A stretch of DNA of 64,000 bases from Thermoanaerobacter sp. A7A (GCF_000445185.1 NZ_AVAF01000032.1:23932-87931), one strand, 5' to 3'; numbered from the stretch's first letter, positions 39,487 through 49,200 are shown. Numbers and translations are program-made. Notes: generated by a model from the letters alone, not told the origin.

Positions 39487-39630
39487 AATTATTAGCCCTC
39501 AAATTTAATTTTCCATCAAACTTTATACCAAAATATTATCTCCTAAAAAACCTTTTTAAAATATGCAGACCATTTTTTATTATACCACAAATTAATTCAA
39601 ATTTGAAAAAAGGAGCACAAGGAGGTGAAA

Positions 39631-39693
39631 GTGGTTACTAATAGGACGTACTTAATGTATACTGAATATTTTAAGAAAAATAGAGAAAAATGA
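39631..39693 (+). CDS. Possible leader peptide, 20 residues
   Basis: A GTG (39631) sits five bases behind a perfect AAGGAGG and opens a 20-codon frame ending in TGA, with product MVTNRTYLMYTEYFKKNREK. The strong ribosome site makes translation likely. It is not rich in branched-chain residues, so it does not look like a simple amino-acid attenuator. The remaining bases to 39863 contain a weak CACCC/GGGGTG hairpin (about 39757-39780) and nothing else recognised. Confidence 0.4.
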   Translation: MVTNRTYLMYTEYFKKNREK

Positions 39694-39863
39694 GAAAATT
39701 GTAGATATGTTTTATAAAATGATTATAATAGCCAGCAGAATTTGCAGCGGATTTGCACCCTTTTAAAAAGGAGAGGGGTGTAGCAGGATAGGTTAGGTGT
39801 TTATAACAAAAAATGTAAGAATATTTTAAAAAAACAAAAAATTTTAAAGGAGGATGGTAGGCC

Positions 39864-41033
39864 GTGCGTAAAAGCTTTGTTAGGGTAGTAGCGGTAGGTT
39901 TATTATCGTTTTTACTTTTGTTTACTTCGGCGTGTGGAAATAAGTCTGAGAGTAGCGATGCTATAAAAATTGGAGCAAACTTAGAGCTGTCGGGAAATGT
40001 TGCTACATTGGGGCAATCAGGCTTAAATGGAATTATGTTAGCTGTAGATGAAATTAATAATGCTGGTGGAGTTCTTGGGAAAAAGATCAAAATAGTCAAG
40101 TATGACAATAAGTCCGATAATACAGAAGCCGCTTCGGTTGCGACCCGGTTAATTACCCAAGATAAAGTAGTTGCTATTATTGGTTCGATGACTTCTGGCA
40201 ATACCCTCTCTTATGTTAATATTGCCGAAACTAATAAAGTTCCTGTAATCTCGCCATCGGCAACTAACCCTGATGTTACAGTAGATCCTAAAACAGGCAA
40301 GGTAAGGGAGTATATTTTCCGGACTTGCTTTATAGATCCTTTCCAGGGAACGGCAATGGCGAAGTTCGTTTTAAATGAATTAAAGCTTAAAAAAGTTGCT
40401 GTTTTAAAAGATAATACAGCTCCTTATTCGGTGGGTTTGGCTAAGTTTTTTGTAGAAGCTTTCAAAGCTGGCGGTGGCGAAATTTTAGCTGATGAAAACT
40501 ACACTACCCAAGATCAGGATTTTCGCTCGGTATTAACCAAGATTAAAAATTTAAAGCCTGAATTTATTTATGTACCTGGTTATTACGAGCAAGTAGGCCA
40601 AATTGTAAAGCAAGCACGGGAGCTTGGTATTAATGTTCCTATGGGCGGTGGTGATGGCTGGGATTCGCCAAAGCTTGTTGAAATTGCTGGTGCTACTGCG
40701 CTCAATAACACCTATATTACTAATCACTATTCGTCTTTAATGCCTGATCCCAAAGTTCAGGACTTTGTTAAAAAGTATAAGGAAAAGTACGGCAGCGAAC
40801 CGGATGCAATGGCTGCAGTAGGTTATGATACAGTACTTGTTTTAGCTGATGCCATTAAACGGGCCGGTGAAGCTACACCTGAAAAGATCAAAGAAGCTTT
40901 AAAGACCACCAAAGATGTAGAAGGAGTTACTGCAAAGATTTCTTTGGATAAAAATCATAATGCTGTTAAAGGCTTAGTGATTTTGGAATACAAAGACGGT
41001 AAGCAAACCTATAAGGCTTACGTAAATCCTTAA
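39864..41033 (+). CDS. livJ: Branched-chain amino-acid-type ABC substrate-binding lipoprotein
   Basis: A 389-residue Peripla_BP_6 protein. The signal peptide ends in the lipobox LLFTSACGN, so it is anchored outside the membrane. The mature part begins IKIGANLELSGNVATLGQSGLNGIMLAVDEINNAGGVLGKKI, followed by AIIGSMTSGNTLSYVNIAETNKVPVISPSATNP, the usual ligand-binding half. It starts at GTG behind AAAGGAGG. Relatives bind Leu/Ile/Val but also amides or urea. Arginine is mostly CGN, unlike phoU or the ATP synthase genes, which suggests transfer of the whole operon. Confidence 0.93.
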   Translation: MRKSFVRVVAVGLLSFLLLFTSACGNKSESSDAIKIGANLELSGNVATLGQSGLNGIMLAVDEINNAGGVLGKKIKIVKYDNKSDNTEAASVATRLITQDKVVAIIGSMTSGNTLSYVNIAETNKVPVISPSATNPDVTVDPKTGKVREYIFRTCFIDPFQGTAMAKFVLNELKLKKVAVLKDNTAPYSVGLAKFFVEAFKAGGGEILADENYTTQDQDFRSVLTKIKNLKPEFIYVPGYYEQVGQIVKQARELGINVPMGGGDGWDSPKLVEIAGATALNNTYITNHYSSLMPDPKVQDFVKKYKEKYGSEPDAMAAVGYDTVLVLADAIKRAGEATPEKIKEALKTTKDVEGVTAKISLDKNHNAVKGLVILEYKDGKQTYKAYVNP

Positions 41034-41100
41034 AAGATTAAAGGGGAGGAATATTCCTCCCCTAAAGAAAATGAATTTAATTAAGGTAGGGGTGGATAAG

Positions 41101-41985
41101 ATGACTGAATTTATACAGCAGTTAATAAATGGAATATCAGTAGGAAGTATTTACGCTTTAATTGCTTTAGGATACACTATGGTTTATGGTATTATAAAAC
41201 TCATTAATTTTGCCCATGGTGATGTTTATATGCTTGGTGCCTTCGCAGGACTATATGCCACCTTGGTTTTAAAAATGTCTTTTGTTCCAGCGTTAATTTT
41301 TTCCATGGTTGTGTGTGCTATTTTAGGCATTATTATTGAAAGATTGGCATATCGTCCTTTAAGAAACTCGCCTAAAATTGTAATTTTAATTACTGCAATA
41401 GGTGTTTCCCTTCTTTTAGAATATACCACGATGTTTTTCCTGGGTCCGCAACCTCGAGCATTTCCGGAGGTTTTTAAACAGGCTTCGTATACATTGCTTG
41501 GCGGAAAGGTTACCATATCAAATCAGGAAATTTTAATTATTGTGGTCACGATTATCTTAATGCTTTTACTACAGTATATAGTTCATAATACGAAAATTGG
41601 AAAAGCAATGCGGGCAGTTTCTTATGACATGCAAGCTGCTCGTTTAATGGGAATAAATGTGGATACGACAATATCCATCACCTTTGCTCTTGGTTCAGCT
41701 TTAGCTGCAGCGGCAGGAGTGCTGGTAGGGATATATTACAATAAAGTATTTCCTTTAATGGGAATTATGTTTGGTTTAAAAGCCTTTGTTTCAGCGGTTT
41801 TAGGAGGAATAGGAATTATACCTGGAGCAATGACCGGAGGCTTTATTTTAGGGATTACCGAGTCCTTAGTAAGTGGGTACGGTAGTTCTTTATATAGGGA
41901 TCCCGTAGCTTTTGTGATTTTGATTATTATCTTATTAGTTAAACCTTCTGGCTTATTTGGGAAAAACGTTCGGGAGAAAGTGTAG
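41101..41985 (+). CDS. livH: Branched-chain amino-acid ABC permease LivH
   Basis: A membrane permease of about 294 residues with eight or so helices. GISVGSIYALIALGYTMVYGIIKLINFAHGDVYMLGAF at the N-terminus and the late GGIGIIPGAMTGGFILGITESL EAA-like loop are diagnostic for LivH. The ATG at 41101 has an AGGGGTGG site and is preferred over the ATG at 41071. It pairs with LivM in the membrane. Confidence 0.95.
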   Translation: MTEFIQQLINGISVGSIYALIALGYTMVYGIIKLINFAHGDVYMLGAFAGLYATLVLKMSFVPALIFSMVVCAILGIIIERLAYRPLRNSPKIVILITAIGVSLLLEYTTMFFLGPQPRAFPEVFKQASYTLLGGKVTISNQEILIIVVTIILMLLLQYIVHNTKIGKAMRAVSYDMQAARLMGINVDTTISITFALGSALAAAAGVLVGIYYNKVFPLMGIMFGLKAFVSAVLGGIGIIPGAMTGGFILGITESLVSGYGSSLYRDPVAFVILIIILLVKPSGLFGKNVREKV

Positions 41986-41995
41986 GTGAAAGGGA

Positions 41996-42964
41996 ATGCT
42001 AAAAAATTGGTTTACAAAGGAAAATCTTGCAGTAACATTGTTGTTAATAGCGCTTATGGTAGGAGTTCAGGTTTTGTATTCAGCAGAAATCATTAGTCCT
42101 TTTGTGATGTTAAACTTAATTATTATCGCAATCAATATTATTCTTGCCGTAAGTTTAAATTTAGTGGTTGGTTTTACGGGACAATTCTCTATTGGCCATG
42201 CGGGATTTATGGCATTAGGTGCTTATGCGTCAGCTATTATGACTTTAAATTTTAATACCCCTTTTATTGTATCCTTGTTAGTTGGAGCAATAGTGGCAGG
42301 TATTGGTGGCATTATAATTGGCATACCTACCTTACGCTTAAAAGGCGATTACTTAGCTATTGCTACTTTAGGACTGGCTGAAATAATCCGGGGGGTAATC
42401 ACAAATATTGATTATTTAGGTGGAGCTTACGGTTTAATGGGAATAACCCAGAGGACTAATTGGCTGTGGGCTTTTAGCTGCATGCTGGTTACAATTTTAG
42501 TTATCAAAAACTTTGTTCAATCCAGCCATGGTAGAGCGTGTATTTCAGTTCGAGAAAATGAAATTGCGGCGGAAGCAATGGGAATAAATACTACAAAATA
42601 TAAAGTTATAGCTTTCACTATGGGTTCATTTTTTGCTGGAATTGGCGGGGCACTCCTTGCTCATTATATTACCTTTATTGAACCAAATGCTTTTAACTTT
42701 TTAAAATCTTTTGATATACTTGTGATAGTAGTTTTAGGAGGTCAGGGGAGCCTCACCGGTTCAGTAGTAGCGGCAGTTGTATTGACGTTAATTTCTACAT
42801 TTTTACAGAGTTTAGCAGAACTGCGGCTTATAATTTATGCCATAATCTTAATCTTGGTAATGTTATTTAGACCCCAGGGACTTCTTGGAACCCATGAGTT
42901 ATCCTTTAAACTTTTGCAGAGAAAGAGAGGGGTAAGTCATGGCAGCCATTCTGCAGACGCATAG
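41996..42964 (+). CDS. livM: Branched-chain amino-acid ABC permease LivM
   Basis: A 322-residue second permease with about nine helices. SLNLVVGFTGQFSIGHAGFMALGAYASAI and ATLGLAEIIRGVITN are typical of LivM, as is GGQGSLTGSVVAAVVLTLI near the end. It lies ten bases after livH, and its 3' end overlaps livG by 26 bases. Confidence 0.95.
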   Translation: MLKNWFTKENLAVTLLLIALMVGVQVLYSAEIISPFVMLNLIIIAINIILAVSLNLVVGFTGQFSIGHAGFMALGAYASAIMTLNFNTPFIVSLLVGAIVAGIGGIIIGIPTLRLKGDYLAIATLGLAEIIRGVITNIDYLGGAYGLMGITQRTNWLWAFSCMLVTILVIKNFVQSSHGRACISVRENEIAAEAMGINTTKYKVIAFTMGSFFAGIGGALLAHYITFIEPNAFNFLKSFDILVIVVLGGQGSLTGSVVAAVVLTLISTFLQSLAELRLIIYAIILILVMLFRPQGLLGTHELSFKLLQRKRGVSHGSHSADA

Positions 42965-43706
42965 CCTGGGGATTAGCTTTGGAGGATTAAAAGCAGTTCA
43001 GGATTTAAATCTTACCTTAAATGAAGAAGATTTAGTTGGGTTAATCGGACCAAACGGTGCAGGTAAAACAACGGTTTTTAACCTTTTAACGGGAATTTAC
43101 CTTCCAACCACTGGTGATATAATTTTTAAAGGCGAAAGCATAGTAGGGTTAAAGCCTTACCAAATTGCTGCTAAAGGCATAACCCGTACTTTCCAAAACA
43201 TTCGTTTGTTTGGCGAACTTTCGGTTTTAGAGAATGTTTTAATTGCCAGACACTTGCATGTTCCATATAATATGATGCATGCTATATTCCGTCTTGGGAG
43301 GTTTTACCGAGGAGAAAAAGAAATGCGGGATGAAGCTTATGAGTTATTAAAAATCATGAACTTAGCTCATAAGGCGGAAGAAAAGGCCAAAAACTTACCT
43401 TACGGAGAACAGCGCCGATTAGAAATTGCCCGGGCGCTGGCTACTCACCCTTCCCTATTACTTTTAGACGAACCAGCAGCAGGCATGAACCCTCGAGAAA
43501 CGACGGAGTTAATGGAATTAATTGGTTTTATCCGGAGTAAGTTTAACGTGACTATTTTGCTCATTGAGCACGATATGCATTTAGTAATGAACATTTGCGA
43601 GCAGATTTACGTTTTGGACTATGGAGTTAATATTGCTCACGGGACGCCTGAAGAAATTAAAAACAACCCTCGGGTTATTGAAGCATATTTAGGAGAGGGG
43701 GCGTAA
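42939..43706 (+). CDS. livG: Branched-chain amino-acid ABC ATPase LivG
   Basis: A 255-residue ATPase with Walker A GPNGAGKTTVFNLLTG, GITRTFQNIRLFGELSVLENV (Q-loop region), signature LPYGEQRRLEIARAL, Walker B LLLLDEPAAGMNP and the H-loop LIEHDMHLVM. It forms the ATPase pair with LivF. The start lies inside the livM end, which suggests coupling. Confidence 0.96.
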   Translation: MAAILQTHSLGISFGGLKAVQDLNLTLNEEDLVGLIGPNGAGKTTVFNLLTGIYLPTTGDIIFKGESIVGLKPYQIAAKGITRTFQNIRLFGELSVLENVLIARHLHVPYNMMHAIFRLGRFYRGEKEMRDEAYELLKIMNLAHKAEEKAKNLPYGEQRRLEIARALATHPSLLLLDEPAAGMNPRETTELMELIGFIRSKFNVTILLIEHDMHLVMNICEQIYVLDYGVNIAHGTPEEIKNNPRVIEAYLGEGA

Positions 43707-43708
43707 CT

Positions 43709-44614
43709 ATGAGCGAGAAGGAAGTATTAAGAATTGAAGAGTTAAATGTGTTTTACGGGGCCATTCATGCTTTAAAAGGAATATCGCTTACCGTAAACGA
43801 AGGAGAAATAGTAACCTTAATCGGGGCAAATGGTGCGGGGAAAAGCACTACTTTAAATACAATTTGCGGATTGGTCAAGCCTAAATCAGGAAAAATAATT
43901 TTTGAAGGTAAAGATATTACTGGTAAAACTGCTCATGACATTGTAAAAATGGGTATAAGCCAGGTGCCTGAGGGCCGACGGGTTTTTGCTAACATGTCAG
44001 TATTGGAAAACTTGGAGTTAGGTGCTTATCTTTTAAAAGATAAAGCAGAATTTAAACGCAGGCTTATCAGGGTTTTTGAACGGTTTCCGCGGCTTGCGGA
44101 AAGAAAGGGACAACTGGCCGGCTCTTTATCTGGCGGAGAACAACAAATGTTAGCGATGGGACGAGCATTAATGTCAGCACCTAGGCTTATGCTTTTAGAT
44201 GAACCTTCAATGGGCTTAGCTCCCCTGTTGGTTAAAGAGATTTTTGCGATCATTAAAGAACTAAACGAGCAAGGAACTACTATTCTTTTAGTGGAACAAA
44301 ATGCACATATGGCTCTTTCTATTGCTCATAAAGGCTATGTATTAGAAACAGGAAAAATTGTCTTATCTGGCCCCGCCCGGCAGCTGGCGGAAAACCCGCA
44401 GGTAAAAGAAGCTTATCTCGGGGGGGTAAAGGGGGGTCAGAGAAGGCATATACTATCACTAATGGTACCCATTCTTGCAATGAAACAAAGGCGTTTCATT
44501 TGTATGAATATGCCTTTGTTTCATTTTTTAATATTTTATGCTTTTATAATTAATCATTATTTTATCTACGTAAGAAAATGGCATTTTAGTTCTTATAAGG
44601 CCATCTGGTTGTAG
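43709..44614 (+). CDS. livF: Branched-chain amino-acid ABC ATPase LivF with a spurious C-terminal extension
   Basis: The second ATPase, with Walker A GANGAGKST, ISQVPEGRRVFANMSVLENL, signature LSGGEQQMLAMGRAL and Walker B LMLLDEPSMGLAP. The natural family end is reached at YLGG (residues 236-239). There a run of seven G (44420-44426) shifts the frame past a TAA at 44426-44428 in the sequence as given; with six G the protein would stop after 239 residues, the usual length. The extra 62 residues run through a terminator hairpin and look non-coding, so I regard the true end as near 44428. Homopolymer error or real slippage are both possible. Confidence 0.9.
   Translation: MSEKEVLRIEELNVFYGAIHALKGISLTVNEGEIVTLIGANGAGKSTTLNTICGLVKPKSGKIIFEGKDITGKTAHDIVKMGISQVPEGRRVFANMSVLENLELGAYLLKDKAEFKRRLIRVFERFPRLAERKGQLAGSLSGGEQQMLAMGRALMSAPRLMLLDEPSMGLAPLLVKEIFAIIKELNEQGTTILLVEQNAHMALSIAHKGYVLETGKIVLSGPARQLAENPQVKEAYLGGVKGGQRRHILSLMVPILAMKQRRFICMNMPLFHFLIFYAFIINHYFIYVRKWHFSSYKAIWL
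44479..44529 (+). terminator. Terminator after liv with AAAGGC hexaloop alternative
   Basis: AATGAAACAAAGGC (44479-44492) pairs with 44512-44525 and is followed by a T run; TTCAT/ATGAA extends the stem inside. The 5' arm can also fold as ATGAAAC (44480-44486), hexaloop AAAGGC, GTTTCAT (44493-44499), the same small hairpin as in the glnN leader. It may end the liv operon or attenuate transcription into phoU. Confidence 0.75.
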
Positions 44615-44672
44615 CAAGACTAGAGGATGGAAGACTACATCACTGGAAAATTCGATTAAAGGAGGTGAAAGG

Positions 44673-45326
44673 GTGAATCGCACTCATTTTGAAAAAGAAT
44701 TAGAGGGACTTCATTATGACATATTAAAAATGGGTAGCCTTGTAGAAGAAATGATAGCGAATGCCATTACTTCTTTAGTAAACCATGATACAGAATTGGC
44801 TCAAAAGGTCATAGATGATGACGACAGAATAGACAAAATGGAAGTAGAAATTGACAATAAATGTGCAAAGATTATTGTAACCCAGCAGCCAATCGCAAGG
44901 GATTTGAGAATAGTTTTGACAGGGCTCAAAATTGTTACAGACTTAGAAAGAATGGCAGACTATGCAGTAGATATAGCAAAAACTACTTTGAGGATTGCTC
45001 ATCAAAAATATATAAAGCCATTGATAGATATTCCTAGAATGGCTGAAATCGTAAGAGAAATGGTAAAAATGTCATTGGATTCTTACGTTCGCCAGGATTT
45101 AGACCTTGCAAGGACGATTGGTGAAAAAGATGATATAGTAGATGCCCTTTACAAACAAGTATTTATGGAACCATTAACTTATATGATGGAAGACCCAAGA
45201 AACATCGACCAGGCGAGTCAGCTTTTGTTTGTAGCTCGTTATCTTGAGAGAATTGCTGATCATGCTACTAATGTATGTGAATGGGTAATTTATTTAGATA
45301 CGGGAGAGCATATAGATTTAAATTAA
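44673..45326 (+). CDS. phoU: Phosphate transport system regulator PhoU
   Basis: A 217-residue all-helical protein made of two PhoU repeats (about 10-100 and 115-205). EVEIDNKCAKIIVTQQPIARDLRIVLTGLKIVTDLERMADYAVDIA and QASQLLFVARYLERIADHATNVCEWVIYL are the repeat signatures with the metal-binding E/D patterns. It starts at GTG behind AAGGAGG. The usual pst genes are not next to it, so its operon may have been broken by insertion of liv. Its AGA-rich codon use matches the rest of the genome. Confidence 0.95.
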   Translation: MNRTHFEKELEGLHYDILKMGSLVEEMIANAITSLVNHDTELAQKVIDDDDRIDKMEVEIDNKCAKIIVTQQPIARDLRIVLTGLKIVTDLERMADYAVDIAKTTLRIAHQKYIKPLIDIPRMAEIVREMVKMSLDSYVRQDLDLARTIGEKDDIVDALYKQVFMEPLTYMMEDPRNIDQASQLLFVARYLERIADHATNVCEWVIYLDTGEHIDLN

Positions 45327-45395
45327 AAATATTAGGCTGTTGAACAATTTGTATTTCTTCAACGACTTTAAAAAAATCTTTATTTTCTTTATAAT

Positions 45396-46196
45396 CTACA
45401 CCTTCAAAACTTCAAACTTAGCATGTTTTTTTATTATATCTGGGTTGATGATGTAAAGATTATTTATAAACTTAGCTCTAAAAGTACCAGGCAGGTTACT
45501 TTCCTTCTCTGCTAGTTCACCTGCTATATTAACAGCTAAAAGTGCTGTAAGGGCAGCTATAATTTTATCATCGCTTACTGCAGATGTTGCTGACATTATA
45601 GCTCCAAGAGTACAACCTGCACCAGTTATTTTGGTAAACAATGGTGTACCATTTTTTACTATTACTACTTTTTTGCCATCACTTATATAATCTTCTTTGC
45701 CAGTTGAAACTACTACTGTATTTGTTTTTTGTGCAAGTTTTATACATGCCTCCATAACACCATTATCATCAAGTGAATCTACACCCTTAACATTTGCATT
45801 TTCGCCTGAAAGTGCTTTTATTTCTCCACCGTTCCCCTTAATAATGCTGATACTTCCAAGTTTTAATAGCATTTTTACAAAATCAATTCTACTCTTTATC
45901 GCTGCACATCCTACCGGGTCAAGGATAACAGGTATTTTATGTACTGATGCAGAGGAAACCGAATTTATTATAGCCTGCTTTATTTCATTATTTATTGAGC
46001 CTATATTTACATACAGAGCATTTGAAATCGCAGTAAAATCATATGCCTCTTCTGGCGACATTACCATTGCAGGTGATGCTCCAAAACTCAAAAGTGCGTT
46101 TGCATTATCATTCATCACAACATAATTTGTGATGACATGTATAAGTGGCATTTTTCCTTTTACGTCGTTCAAGACTTTTACAACTTCATCAATCAT
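45396..46196 (-). CDS. thiM: Hydroxyethylthiazole kinase, second copy
   Basis: A 266-residue kinase that phosphorylates hydroxyethylthiazole for thiamine salvage. It has PLIHVITNYVVMNDNANALLSFGASPAMV (substrate site), NIGSINNEIKQAI, ILDPVGCAA, IIKGNGGEI and the ITGAGCTLGAIMSA anion hole with the catalytic cysteine. The ATG at 46196 is supported by AAAGGAG. It is the last gene of the thiamine unit and only distantly similar to the first copy, so it is a divergent paralogue and may prefer another thiazole. Confidence 0.92.
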   Translation of the reverse strand: MIDEVVKVLNDVKGKMPLIHVITNYVVMNDNANALLSFGASPAMVMSPEEAYDFTAISNALYVNIGSINNEIKQAIINSVSSASVHKIPVILDPVGCAAIKSRIDFVKMLLKLGSISIIKGNGGEIKALSGENANVKGVDSLDDNGVMEACIKLAQKTNTVVVSTGKEDYISDGKKVVIVKNGTPLFTKITGAGCTLGAIMSATSAVSDDKIIAALTALLAVNIAGELAEKESNLPGTFRAKFINNLYIINPDIIKKHAKFEVLKV

Positions 46197-46325
46197 AAAT
46201 CTTCTCCTTTCTTTTAAAAAAGTTTGTGTTACAGTATAATATTTATATTTTCGAAATTTTGTATAATCAATTCCATCAACTAAATTTACTAACAATCTAT
46301 TTAGTCAGTGGGGGCAATTTTATAT

Positions 46326-46817
46326 TCAATTGAAATAATTCAATTTCTTATATTTTGTTAAAACCAATACTACTACATATCCTATCACCGAGCCTATTGT
46401 ACTGGAAAGGGAAAATGGAATGACAAACATAAAAACCGCACCGGAACTTCCCAGTATATACTTAGCTATAGGATAAGAAAGCAAAGCCCCTATAATGCCT
46501 GTACCTATAACTTCTCCTATAGAGGCAAAATAAAACTTACGTGTAAATCTATAAAGATATCCAGCAATGAACGCACCAACCATTCCTCCTGGAAATGCCA
46601 AAAGCGATCCAACGCCAAGGATGTTCCTCAATAGTCCTATAATAAAAGCTACTTCTAACGCTCCCCAAGGGCCCAAAAAAACTGCTGAAATAACATTAAT
46701 AGCATGTTGAACAGGTGTAACTTTGGCAACACCTACACTAAACCATACATATTGAGAGGTAAAGGTGCCTATAGCAATAATAAGTGCCATAAAAACCATA
46801 CGATGTATTTTATTCAT
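46326..46817 (-). CDS. thiW: Thiazole transporter ThiW (energy-coupling factor S component type)
   Basis: A 163-residue membrane protein with five to six helices, recognised as ThiW from [58 protein letters not shown]. It is thought to import hydroxyethylthiazole as the S component of an ECF transporter. The start overlaps the stop of the first thiM by four bases (ATGA), and it sits between two thiM genes, which fits uptake followed by phosphorylation. Confidence 0.92.
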   Translation of the reverse strand: MNKIHRMVFMALIIAIGTFTSQYVWFSVGVAKVTPVQHAINVISAVFLGPWGALEVAFIIGLLRNILGVGSLLAFPGGMVGAFIAGYLYRFTRKFYFASIGEVIGTGIIGALLSYPIAKYILGSSGAVFMFVIPFSLSSTIGSVIGYVVVLVLTKYKKLNYFN

Positions 46818-47605
46818 ACTTCCACCTTCTTATCTTTTTCTATTATCTCCGGCGTGAGATTATATATCTCATCAAAAAATGTCACTTTAAAACTGCCGGG
46901 CCCTTTGACATTGCTGCTTTGAGCGGCTCTTTCACCTGCTATTCCAAAAGCTACAAAAGCTTCTATTGTGGTTTCAAAATAATCTTCACATACTCCGCAG
47001 AAGCTCGCTACTACAGAGGTAAGCATACAACCTGTGCCGGTGATAGTACCCATCATAGGATGTCCATTTTTCACATAGGCAATTCTTTTTCCATCAGTAA
47101 TTATGTCAGTAGCACCTGACATTGCTACTACAACGTTGTACGCGTTTGCTAAATCTTTTGCAGCTTCAGCAATATCATCTACTCCTCCTTGAGACTCTAC
47201 GCCGCGTATTTTTCCACCTTTGCCCGCAAGTATTGAAATCTCTGCACTATTCCCTTTTATCACAGAAATTTTTACTTCTTCCAGTATCTTTTTTGAGCTT
47301 TGTGTCCTAAGCTTTGTAGCTCCCGCTCCTACAGGGTCTAATATAACTGGTACTTTAAATCTATTTGCAGCCTTTCCTGCCTTTATCATCGCTTCTACTT
47401 GTTCATTTGTAAGAGTGCCTATATTTAAAACTAAAGCATCTGCTGCACTTACCATTTCTTCTACTTCTTCCAAGGCATGGGCCATGACTGGCAGTGCTCC
47501 TATAGCCAGTGTTATATTAGCACAATCGTTGACAGTAACTACATTGGTAATATGGTGAACTAAAGGTTTTTTCTCCCTTAAAATTTTCAACAATTCTTTT
47601 TTCAT
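46814..47605 (-). CDS. thiM: Hydroxyethylthiazole kinase, first copy
   Basis: A 263-residue Thi[39 protein letters not shown] is the classical start, then [23 protein letters not shown] and [16 protein letters not shown] with the catalytic cysteine. The ATG at 47605 has AGGAGG seven bases before it and lies next to the thiE stop. Downstream of the TPP riboswitch it should be repressed by thiamine pyrophosphate. Confidence 0.95.
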   Translation of the reverse strand: MKKELLKILREKKPLVHHITNVVTVNDCANITLAIGALPVMAHALEEVEEMVSAADALVLNIGTLTNEQVEAMIKAGKAANRFKVPVILDPVGAGATKLRTQSSKKILEEVKISVIKGNSAEISILAGKGGKIRGVESQGGVDDIAEAAKDLANAYNVVVAMSGATDIITDGKRIAYVKNGHPMMGTITGTGCMLTSVVASFCGVCEDYFETTIEAFVAFGIAGERAAQSSNVKGPGSFKVTFFDEIYNLTPEIIEKDKKVEV

Positions 47606-47606
47606 T

Positions 47607-48242
47607 TCAAATCCTCCTATCATTTATCGCTTTTTTTATAACCTCCAAGAGTTTTCTTGTATTGTTTTCTATATCCCCATAAAATACAGCTGAAACTGAG
47701 GATATCCCATCTGCTCCTGACTTTAACATGACTTCATAAGCATTATCCTTCGTTATACCTCCTATTGCAACGACTGGAATAGTAACAGCCTCTTTTATTT
47801 TTTTTAACCCTTCTATTCCAATGGCTTCTGCCTCCGGCTTTGTTGGAGTCTTAAACACCGCACCTACCCCTAAATAATCCGCTCCATCCCTTTGTGCCTT
47901 TAAAGCTTCTTCCACTGTTCTCGCTGATACCCCTACTATTTTATCACGACCTATTATTTTTCTTACAATATCTGCCGGCAAATCCTCCTGTCCAACGTGA
48001 ACTCCATCTGCATCTACTGCCAAAGCTATATCCACTCTGTCGTTAATAATGAGAGGGATTCTATTTCTTTTTGTCACTTCTTTAACTTTGAGAGCAATTT
48101 CATAAAATTCCCTACTTGATATATCTTTTTCTCTCAGTTGAATTACTGTTGCACCGCCTTTTATCGCTAGTTCTACTGCTTCAGCAATATCCATATTCTT
48201 TATGTAAGACCTATCCGTTATAGCATAAAGGGTTAAGTCCAT
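47607..48242 (-). CDS. thiE: Thiamine-phosphate synthase
   Basis: A 211-residue TIM barrel that joins the pyrimidine and thiazole phosphates to thiamine phosphate. Motifs: [86 protein letters not shown] and [18 protein letters not shown] precedes the ATG. It lies three bases after thiD in the same unit. Confidence 0.96.
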   Translation of the reverse strand: MDLTLYAITDRSYIKNMDIAEAVELAIKGGATVIQLREKDISSREFYEIALKVKEVTKRNRIPLIINDRVDIALAVDADGVHVGQEDLPADIVRKIIGRDKIVGVSARTVEEALKAQRDGADYLGVGAVFKTPTKPEAEAIGIEGLKKIKEAVTIPVVAIGGITKDNAYEVMLKSGADGISSVSAVFYGDIENNTRKLLEVIKKAINDRRI

Positions 48243-48245
48243 ATC

Positions 48246-49040
48246 TCACACCTTCCTTATTTCTATATTCCAAAAATGGTTAGTAGGACCTACTCCATGC
48301 CCTATGGCCAACGAATGTTTTATAGCCCCTGTAATGTATGCTTTCGCTCTTTTTATCGACTCAACTAAATCATGGCCTAAAGCAATATTGGCAGCTATAG
48401 CTGAGGAAAATGTGCAGCCTGTACCATGCGTGTTTTTAGTATCAATCCTCTCTGATGTAATTTCATAAAACTCTTTTCCATCGTAAAATACATCTAAAGC
48501 ATCTCCTGTAAGATGTCCACCTTTTACAATTACTGTCTTTGCTCCATAATCTAAAATTTTTTTAGCCGCTTCCTTCATATCCGATACATTTTTAATTTCT
48601 TTTCCAATTAATTCTCCCGCTTCCATAAGATTTGGAGTAACTACAAGGCTTAAAGGAATCAATTCCTTTTTCAAAGCCTCCACTGCTTCCGGCTTTAATA
48701 AATAGCTTCCACTCTTTGAAATCATGACAGGGTCCAGCACAACATTTTTTACATTGTAATCTTTTAACCCTTTTGCAATCATTTTAATTATGCTTTCATT
48801 AGATACCATACCTATCTTCACTGCATCTGGATATAAATCCTCAAAAATTGCCTTCATCTGCAAATACACCATATCGGGGCTTATATCCTCAATTCCCAAA
48901 ACCCCCATGGTATTTTGCGCTGTTATTGAAGTAATGACACTCATGCCGTATACTCCATGGGCTGAAAAAGTCTTTAAATCTGCCTGTATACCTGCTCCTC
49001 CCCCAGAATCAGAACCGGCAATAGTAAGGGCTAATTTCAT
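48246..49040 (-). CDS. thiD: Hydroxymethylpyrimidine/phosphomethylpyrimidine kinase
   Basis: A 264-residue ribokinase-fold enzyme that phosphorylates HMP twice. Motifs: [65 protein letters not shown] and [16 protein letters not shown] with the catalytic residues. First gene after the TPP riboswitch, with GGAGGTG upstream. No thiC or thiG is present in the window, so this set serves salvage here. Confidence 0.96.
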   Translation of the reverse strand: MKLALTIAGSDSGGGAGIQADLKTFSAHGVYGMSVITSITAQNTMGVLGIEDISPDMVYLQMKAIFEDLYPDAVKIGMVSNESIIKMIAKGLKDYNVKNVVLDPVMISKSGSYLLKPEAVEALKKELIPLSLVVTPNLMEAGELIGKEIKNVSDMKEAAKKILDYGAKTVIVKGGHLTGDALDVFYDGKEFYEITSERIDTKNTHGTGCTFSSAIAANIALGHDLVESIKRAKAYITGAIKHSLAIGHGVGPTNHFWNIEIRKV

Positions 49041-49066
49041 AAAAACACCTCCAAATAATAAAATAA

Positions 49067-49085
49067 GCCCACCTGTGAGGTGAGC
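49067..49085 (-). terminator. Expression-platform terminator of the TPP riboswitch
   Basis: GCCCACCT (49067-49074) pairs with AGGTGAGC (49078-49085), followed on the minus strand by TTATTTTATT. It lies between the aptamer and the thiD ribosome site, so TPP binding should favour this terminator. Confidence 0.8.
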
Positions 49086-49099
49086 ATTTTTACAAATGT

Positions 49100-49200
49100 T
49101 TTAAAAAGCATGCTTCCCTACGCAGGCATTACCCTGACAGGTTCAAAGGGTCGGGAACGAATCCCCTCTCAGCCACTTTTTGGCTCCCCTAGCACTTGTC
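49100..49200 (-). ncRNA. TPP riboswitch (THI element)
   Basis: On the minus strand the aptamer shows the conserved parts in order: CTAGGGGAGCC, GGCTGAGAGGGGATT, GACCCTTTGAACCTG and CAGGGTAATGCCTGCGTAGG. This is the TPP-binding consensus. It lies directly upstream of thiD-thiE-thiM-thiW-thiM. Confidence 0.97.

Noticed and set aside
39757..39780. T-box leader of the liv operon
   Set aside because: The antiterminator consensus TGGNACCGCG is absent from the leader.
39671..40201. Minus-strand gene of 176 codons
   Set aside because: Antisense to the start of livJ, whose signal peptide and binding domain are clear.
44429..44614. LivF C-terminal domain
   Set aside because: The extension crosses a terminator hairpin, lacks family similarity and follows a G7 run that explains the lost stop.
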